A DNA stretch of 5,694 nucleotides, taken from the NCBI GenBank assembly GCA_016182435.1, contig JACPGN010000187.1, positions 1 through 5,694 of the forward strand, given 5' to 3'. The position numbers were made by a program, and so were the translations under genes. The notes beneath the pieces were generated by a model. The model did not search any database and was not told the DNA's origin. It saw only the letters and a list, made by a program, of their open reading frames with translations. The stretch is from Lentisphaerota bacterium (lineage in GTDB: Bacteria > Verrucomicrobiota > Kiritimatiellia > JAAZAB01). Position 1 is the first letter of the stretch; each line of letters starts with the position of its first letter. Shown here in pieces: positions 1 through 4,252 of the stretch.

Positions 1-1254
1 TGATTCGGCCTTGATATAAAATGGTTCCAGGTAGGCATCGAACCCTCCGAAATCGCCCTTTTGCGTTCTGAAATTGTAGCGCAGCTTGTTGCCCACCCAG
101 ACCTCGCTGCCGCGCTCGAAGGTCACGTTGCCTTCGGCCAAAACATCTAAGGTTTGCAGGTTGATAATGGCGTGGTCGCTGCGCAAGAACTCCAGGTCCT
201 TGCGCACGCGCACCTTCCCGGTTCCAACCATCAGGTTTTTATCGCGATCATATTCCAGGCTGTCGGCTTTCACCTCGACGGGAGCAGGCGCGTGCCGGCG
301 AATGGCCCGCGGATAAGCTTCCTCCAGGAGCAGTCGGTTCAGGTAGGCCAGACCTTCCCCCTCCGGCTTCCGCTCAATCAATTGCTTGGTTGGCTTGCTT
401 AAGGTTACTTCGGCAAACCGCTCCTTATCATACAACAAAACCTCGCTCAGGATGACCTGGTTCAGGGTTGCAATCAGGATGTTGAGAATTGCGTTCGGGG
501 GCGGCGTTTCGCCGACGTAGTCCAGCAGCTCCTGCCGCTGGGCGGGTTTGAGGCCCTCGCGCAGGTAGCGCGCGACGCCATCCTTGCCGGAACGCAGGCT
601 GAGCGCCAGCTCGCGCGGCGCCAGCAGGTCGCCCCTCTCAAAGAAATAGGGTAGGGTCCAGACGGGTTCGATTTCATTGGAATAGGCGTCTTCCAGCAGT
701 CGCCGGTTGAGCTTGGTTAGATCTGCCTGAGTCAGCTCCTTATCCAGCAGCTCCATGCTCCGCTCCGATAGCGCGACCTCGCTGAAGAGCTCTTCATCGA
801 ACAGGAGATCTTCGCGCATCACCAGGTTGAGATCGGCCAGCACGGCCTCGAGCAGTTCAGGGGAAGGCGCGCTGCCGGAGTGGTATTCGGCCAGTAACCC
901 CCGCGTGGCGGGAGCGCAGGCATCCTGCAAGCAATCCGAAACCGGGTCGGCCGCGTCACGGAGCTTGAGCAATAGACCCGCAGCATCCGTCAACTGATCG
1001 CTCTTCAGCAGCCAGAGCACCACCTCCGGCGCGTCCGGCGGCATGGCGAGCGCCTGGGCCGGTAGCGCCGGCATCAATGCCCAGGAACAGATTGCTATAC
1101 AGAGCGTCATAAGTAATGCAGCATGATCTCTTGGTAGGGACGGCTCGCCGAGCCGTCCGCGGCGTCCCGCTCTCAAGAGGTCGGGACGCCCTACCATGTG
1201 ATGCTGTGGCATTATTGTCGCCATGTATAAACGAACCTGCCATCTGAGTGCCAT
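1..1254 (-). CDS. lptD: LPS-assembly protein LptD-like, N-terminal part (OstA domain), runs off left edge
   Basis: The open frame runs from the 1254 region through base 1 with no stop, so the C-terminus is missing. Residues here are numbered from the Met codon at 1110-1108. Seen: a hydrophobic stretch (1-22) ending in AQALA, like a signal peptidase I site; a tandemly duplicated helical module (about 31-147 and 154-270); then from residue 278 beta-strand-rich OstA-type sequence (VEVKADSLEYDRDKNLMVGTG, GNVTFERG, GNKLRYN). OstA domains form the periplasmic part of LptD, which with LptE inserts LPS into the outer membrane; the barrel would follow beyond base 1. Start choice: ATG 1254 has AGGA nine bases upstream, lies 19 bases after the rng stop and gives a basic n-region (MALRWQVRLYM), but translation then crosses a repeat element. 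ATG 1110 gives a compact signal peptide with no basic residue and no well-spaced Shine-Dalgarno. In-frame ATGs also occur at 1224, 1212 and 1197. A free-standing OstA/LptA-type protein is the alternative. Confidence 0.8.
   Translation of the reverse strand, partial: MALRWQVRLYMATIMPQHHMVGRPDLLRAGRRGRLGEPSLPRDHAALLMTLCIAICSWALMPALPAQALAMPPDAPEVVLWLLKSDQLTDAAGLLLKLRDAADPVSDCLQDACAPATRGLLAEYHSGSAPSPELLEAVLADLNLVMREDLLFDEELFSEVALSERSMELLDKELTQADLTKLNRRLLEDAYSNEIEPVWTLPYFFERGDLLAPRELALSLRSGKDGVARYLREGLKPAQRQELLDYVGETPPPNAILNILIATLNQVILSEVLLYDKERFAEVTLSKPTKQLIERKPEGEGLAYLNRLLLEEAYPRAIRRHAPAPVEVKADSLEYDRDKNLMVGTGKVRVRKDLEFLRSDHAIINLQTLDVLAEGNVTFERGSEVWVGNKLRYNFRTQKGDFGGFDAYLEPFYIKAES
301..1020 (-). 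other. Tandem duplication of a ~120-residue module inside the LptD-like protein
   Basis: Copy A is encoded by about 1020-670 and copy B by about 651-301 (residues 31-147 and 154-270, numbered from Met 1110). The second halves align without a gap at a constant offset of 123 residues: LNLV (94) with LNQV (217); LFDEELFSEVALS (103) with LYDKERFAEVTLS (226); LTKLNRRLLEDAYSNEI (131) with LAYLNRLLLEEAYPRAI (254). The first halves are weaker and need about one residue of shift (KSDQL with ERGDL, GLLAEY with ELLDYV). The module is predicted mostly helical and leucine-rich. Its function is unknown to me; similar LNRLLLE-AYP segments seem familiar from other proteins of PVC-group bacteria, which is recollection and not a search result. 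Confidence 0.8.
1114..1214. repeat. Foldback repeat element with two hairpins inside terminal inverted repeats
   Basis: GGTAGGG at 1133-1139 is the reverse complement of CCCTACC at 1189-1195. Inside lie two perfect hairpins: GGACGGCTCG/CGAGCCGTCC (1138-1147 with 1149-1158) and GGCGTCCCG/CGGGACGCC (1161-1169 with 1182-1190). The inverted repeat continues imperfectly outward: TAATGCAGCAT at 1114-1124 matches the reverse complement of 1201-1214 (TAATGCCACAGCAT) with a three-base indel. The design resembles small non-autonomous (MITE- or REP-like) elements. It encodes nothing recognisable. There is no T-tract after the stem on the minus strand, so it is not a classical intrinsic terminator, although the hairpins could slow polymerase or protect the rng 3' end. 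It overlaps the lptD frame if the 1254 start is used. Confidence 0.75.
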
Positions 1255-1263
1255 GCTTCGATT

Positions 1264-1267
1264 TCCT
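1264..1267 (-). promoter_or_regulatory. Probable Shine-Dalgarno for the upstream lptD start
   Basis: On the minus strand AGGA (within CAGGAAA) ends nine bases before ATG 1254-1252. It is the best-spaced Shine-Dalgarno among the candidate in-frame starts at 1254, 1224, 1212, 1197 and 1110. Before ATG 1110 the nearest purine-rich stretch (AAGAG) is about 17 bases away, too far for normal use. This is the main sequence argument for the 1254 start. Confidence 0.45.
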
Positions 1268-1273
1268 GAAGTA

Positions 1274-2887
1274 TCATGATGTTTTTTCATGCTCCGCGTT
1301 GGCATACAACTCCGCGCCGGTGGCGGCGTTGACAATCGTGATTTCTTCCATGTGCCAGGCGCTTTCCGCGCGGAAGCTGAGGCGTCCTTTAAACTTCTCC
1401 TGCATGTCCAGGAGCAGCGCCTCATCTTCCTCGCGCAGCCGCTTGAGGATGGTCGGGTTGACCGTGATGCGCAGCTCGGGCACTTCCTTATTTTCCAACT
1501 GGTACTTGCGCAGGATCGCCAGAATCTGACGCTGGATTTCCACGCTCATATTGAGCGGCGACTTTACGCTGCCCCGCCCGTGGCAGTAGGGACAATCCAC
1601 GTACAAGGTGGATTCGATGCTTTCCGCCACGCGCTGGCGCGTCATTTCCAGGATACCCAGGGGAGAAACCGGCAGCACTTTCGTGCGGGCTTTGTCATGC
1701 TGCAGCGCTTCGCGGAGCGCATTGTAGACCTGGTTGCGGTGCTTTTTTGAGCGCATGTCAATCAGGTCAATCACGATCAGTCCCCCGATATTCCTGAGGC
1801 GCAAGTGGCGGGCGATTTCCTGAACGGCTTCCAGGTTGACCTGCAGAATTGTTTCTTCCTGGGTGGCCGCCCCCTTGTGCTGGCCGGTATTGACGTCAAT
1901 GGCAATCAGCGCTTCGGTTTCATCGAAGACAATGCACCCGCCGGATTTCAGCGTGACCTTGCGCCGGAAGGCGTTCTCAATCTGGCGAGCAACGTCATAA
2001 TGCTCGAAAATCGGGCGGGCCCCTTCATAGAGCTTTACGCAGCCCCGCGCGCGGCGCGAGATGCGCGCGAGGATATCTTTAATCCGCTCGCATTCTTCCC
2101 GGGAATCAATGACGATCGAGTCTATATCCTCGGTCACGGAATCGCGCGCAACCCGCTCCACGAGATCGGGTTCCTGATAGAGGCAGCAAGGGGCGCGTTT
2201 CTCGCGGGAGGCTGCTTGAATGGCCTGCCAGGTGGCGAGCAGCGAGCGCATATCGCGCACAAAACTGGCGCCCGCCGCGCCGGAGCCGGCGGTGCGGATA
2301 ATCAGCCCGCACCCTTCGGGCACCGGCAGCCGGCGCAGCACCTGCTTCAGTCGTTTGCGCTCCTGTTCATCCTCGATTTTCCGGGAAATGCCGCGCAATT
2401 TGCTGCCCGGCATCAGCACAAAGTAACGGCTGGGAATACTGAGGCTGGCCGTCACCCGCGGACCCTTGGTGCCGATGGGACCTTTGGAAACCTGGACACA
2501 GATTTCCGCGCCTACCGGGAAATGCCGTGAAATTTCTTCCTTGGTGAAGGAGCGGCGCCGGGGCAGCGCGTGCGCGGCCACGCCTTCCATGGCCTCCAGG
2601 CGCGCCACATCCTCGGGAAACATGTCCCAGTAATGAATGAAGGCGTTTTTGCGCATGCCGATATCCACAAACGCCGCCTGCAGGCCGTCCTCCAGGTTCT
2701 GGACTACGCCCTTGAAAATACTGCCGACCATGCGCTCCTCGGAGGGATGCTCAATCTTGAAGTCTTCGAGCTTTCCGCCTTCGAGCACGGCTACGCGCGT
2801 TTGCAGACTCTCCGCGCTGATGATAATTTGCTTCTGCGAACCGCTTTTTTTCCGCCGAAATGCGAACATAAAATTTAATCCTTTCAT
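1274..2887 (-). CDS. rng: Ribonuclease G (RNase E/G family)
   Basis: Single-strand-specific endoribonuclease of the RNase E/G family, acting in the cytoplasm on rRNA precursors and mRNA. The 537-residue product matches the catalytic core in length (E. coli RNase G is about 490) and lacks the long RNase E scaffold tail. An N-terminal strand segment (TRVAVLEGGKLEDFKIEH, about 30-47) leads into the S1 RNA-binding region (about 52-150: GSIFKGVVQNLEDGLQAAFV, with an insert containing PRRRSF before the last strands). The DNase I-like catalytic region holds FDETEALIAIDVNTG and VIDLIDM: D331 and D374 are 43 residues apart, the same spacing as E. coli RNase E D303 and D346, and N333 is conserved. The Zn-link CPYCHG has C432 and C435, equivalent to C404 and C407, so all three sites share a 28-residue offset. 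It follows rodA after 174 bases holding a repeat, as expected for rng in rod-shape clusters. ATG 2887 and ATG 2869 are both plausible starts. Confidence 0.95.
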   Translation of the reverse strand: MKGLNFMFAFRRKKSGSQKQIIISAESLQTRVAVLEGGKLEDFKIEHPSEERMVGSIFKGVVQNLEDGLQAAFVDIGMRKNAFIHYWDMFPEDVARLEAMEGVAAHALPRRRSFTKEEISRHFPVGAEICVQVSKGPIGTKGPRVTASLSIPSRYFVLMPGSKLRGISRKIEDEQERKRLKQVLRRLPVPEGCGLIIRTAGSGAAGASFVRDMRSLLATWQAIQAASREKRAPCCLYQEPDLVERVARDSVTEDIDSIVIDSREECERIKDILARISRRARGCVKLYEGARPIFEHYDVARQIENAFRRKVTLKSGGCIVFDETEALIAIDVNTGQHKGAATQEETILQVNLEAVQEIARHLRLRNIGGLIVIDLIDMRSKKHRNQVYNALREALQHDKARTKVLPVSPLGILEMTRQRVAESIESTLYVDCPYCHGRGSVKSPLNMSVEIQRQILAILRKYQLENKEVPELRITVNPTILKRLREEDEALLLDMQEKFKGRLSFRAESAWHMEEITIVNAATGAELYANAEHEKTS

Positions 2888-2899
2888 AGTCTGAACCTC
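2879..2899 (-). promoter_or_regulatory. Two nested Shine-Dalgarno sites for rng
   Basis: On the minus strand GAGG (2896-2899) precedes ATG 2887-2885 by eight bases. The codons after that ATG themselves contain AAAGGA (2879-2884), nine bases before the in-frame ATG 2869-2867. Both starts are therefore well served, giving products beginning MKGLNFMFAF or MFAFRRKK. From the sequence alone I cannot decide between them; the longer is used here. Confidence 0.5.
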
Positions 2900-2915
2900 T
2901 TATGTAATGCGTTAA

Positions 2916-3050
2916 GTTATTGGGGGGGGGACGATCCCAATGGCCTGACACAAGGTCAGGCCCTACGTAGGGCGCGACCCCCGCTCTGAGCGGGGTAAAC
3001 TTGCCTGCCACGCGCTGCGCGTGGTGTCGCGCCATTCTCCCCCCAATAAC
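2916..3050. repeat. Cloverleaf-like foldback element between rodA and rng
   Basis: GTTATTGGGGGG at 2916-2927 is a perfect 12-bp inverted repeat of CCCCCCAATAAC at 3039-3050. Inside, in order: hairpin GGCCTGAC/GTCAGGCC (2942-2949 with 2955-2962); palindrome CCCTACGTAGGG (2961-2972); an 8-bp stem GGCGCGAC/GTCGCGCC (2971-2978 with 3026-3033) that encloses two more perfect hairpins, CCCCGCTC/GAGCGGGG (2979-2986 with 2988-2995) and CCACGCGC/GCGCGTGG (3008-3015 with 3017-3024). The result is a branched fold filling most of the 174-base gap. No protein is recognisable in it and no transposase lies nearby, so it looks like a non-autonomous palindromic element. As RNA it could separate rodA from rng expression, but no T-run follows it on the minus strand, so terminator function is not shown. 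Confidence 0.8.
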
Positions 3051-3061
3051 CGGTTACCCAT

Positions 3062-4249
3062 CTACCTCCATTCACCCCGGATATAAACGCTTTGCGCCAG
3101 GCCCAAAGCCATCATACTGCCAAGCATAAAGGTTCCGCCATAACTGACCAGCGGCAACGGAATCCCCGTGATCGGCAGAAGTCCAATGGTCATCGCGATG
3201 TTGATGAAAATATGGCAGAAGAACATGGTCGCAATCCCGACGCACAACAGCCGCCCCATCCTGTCGCTGGCCTCTTCCGCGGCGCGCAGCAGCGCGAGCA
3301 GCAGGACGCCGTAGAGCGCCAGCGTGACGGCGCAGCCGGTAAATCCTTCTTCCTCGGCGATTACCGCGAAAATAAAGTCGTTGGGCGCAACGGTCCGCGG
3401 CAGAAACCCGAGCAGGTTCTGCGTTCCCTGAAGATACCCTTTGCCCGTCAGCCGGCCGGAGCCGACCGCGATCTGGGACTGGGCCTTGTTCCAGCCGGCG
3501 CCCAGCGGATCGCGGCTCGAATCCAGAAAGACCAGCAGCCGCTCCCGCTGGTAGGGCTTGATCCTCATCCGGCCAAGCAGCTTTTCATGCTGGTCTGTAT
3601 TCATGCCCAGCTTAGGCGGGATGGTGACCAGCGCCAATACGCCGCCGGCGAGTATTAATCCCGAGGCCGCCAGCATGGCCAGCCGCTTGCCCGGGACGCC
3701 CGCGGCCCACATAACGCACACCAGGACGGGCACAAAAACCAGGGCGGTGCCCAGGTCAGGCTGTTTGATGATCAGCGCCATCGGCAAGAGCGTCAGGACC
3801 AGACCGCTGAGCACTAAACGCCGGCGGTGGACATTTCGGCCGGGCAGGCCGAATAAGCGCGCCAACAGCACAATCAGGGAGAGCTTCATCAACTCGGCCG
3901 GTTGCAGGATGCGCAAGCCACCTATTTGGAGCCAGCGCCAGGCGCCGTAGACTTTAAGCCCGACGTGCGGCACGAATACCAGGACAAGCATAATTATTCC
4001 GGCGGCGTAAAGCCACCAGGCCAACCGGGTCCAGCGGTGATAGTCAACCAGCGCAAACCACAGGAAGAACAGCAGGCCTAAGCCCACCCAGCAGAGTTGC
4101 CGGAGATACAACTGCTGGGCGGCAGGACTCGGGTTGCCATAGCCGGCGCTGAAAATGAAGGCTATGCCGATGCCAAGAAGCGCCAGCATGGCGATAACCG
4201 ATCTCCAATCCAGCCGGCGCAATAGGCGCAAATGAAGGGAAAGGCTCAT
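3062..4249 (-). CDS. rodA: RodA, SEDS-family peptidoglycan glycosyltransferase
   Basis: Polytopic inner-membrane enzyme that polymerises lipid II into glycan strands during cell elongation, working with PBP2. The 395 residues include about ten hydrophobic segments (for example around 17-36, 49-69, 78-98, 118-135, 147-161, 168-185, 190-211, 296-322, 333-360, 366-390) and a large extracytoplasmic loop (about 212-290). SEDS signatures seen: GAWRWLQIG with LQPAELMKL (102-124), KQPDLGTAL (162-170), the loop block from QSQIAVGSG through GKGYLQGTQ to NDFIFAVIAEEEGF (258-303), and GIPLPLVSYGGT (362-373). D291 in NDFIFAV matches the essential loop aspartate of RodA proteins; D165 lies in the conserved QPDLGT motif. 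The start is ATG 4249, three bases after the pbp2 stop, so translational coupling is likely. The paired pbp2 gene supports RodA over FtsW or SpoVE. The stop is TAG 3064-3062. Confidence 0.96.
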   Translation of the reverse strand: MSLSLHLRLLRRLDWRSVIAMLALLGIGIAFIFSAGYGNPSPAAQQLYLRQLCWVGLGLLFFLWFALVDYHRWTRLAWWLYAAGIIMLVLVFVPHVGLKVYGAWRWLQIGGLRILQPAELMKLSLIVLLARLFGLPGRNVHRRRLVLSGLVLTLLPMALIIKQPDLGTALVFVPVLVCVMWAAGVPGKRLAMLAASGLILAGGVLALVTIPPKLGMNTDQHEKLLGRMRIKPYQRERLLVFLDSSRDPLGAGWNKAQSQIAVGSGRLTGKGYLQGTQNLLGFLPRTVAPNDFIFAVIAEEEGFTGCAVTLALYGVLLLALLRAAEEASDRMGRLLCVGIATMFFCHIFINIAMTIGLLPITGIPLPLVSYGGTFMLGSMMALGLAQSVYIRGEWR

Positions 4250-4252
4250 AAT

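Noticed and set aside
956..1243. A 95-codon minus-strand frame beginning MAGSFIHG
   Set aside because: It overlaps the lptD frame in another phase, crosses the repeat element, and its product is low-complexity Ala/Gly/Arg sequence.
1212..1277. A 21-codon frame whose ATG overlaps the rng stop (ATGA)
   Set aside because: Very short, no good Shine-Dalgarno, and its end falls in the repeat element. The overlap alone does not support a gene.
1805..2530. A 241-codon open frame on the plus strand opposite rng, with another of 153 codons at 1289-1750
   Set aside because: Both lie wholly antisense to the clearly conserved rng reading frame. Their products show no recognisable motif and have the odd composition typical of complementary-strand reading in GC-rich genes.
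2888..2915. A promoter for rng (TACATA as a -10 box)
   Set aside because: No matching -35 sequence lies at about 17 bases; the bases at that distance are the G/C homopolymer arm.
2751..3035. A 94-codon minus-strand frame spanning the rodA-rng gap
   Set aside because: Most of it is translation of the hairpin element and of the start of rng in a wrong frame.
2916..3050. Intrinsic terminator after rodA
   Set aside because: The stems are strong, but on the transcribed strand no run of T follows any of them, so a classical Rho-independent terminator cannot be claimed.
3092..3658. A 188-codon plus-strand frame, and one at 3558-3950, opposite rodA
   Set aside because: Antisense to a well-conserved SEDS gene. 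The product is Gln/Arg/Pro-rich, as expected from the complement of membrane-protein codons.
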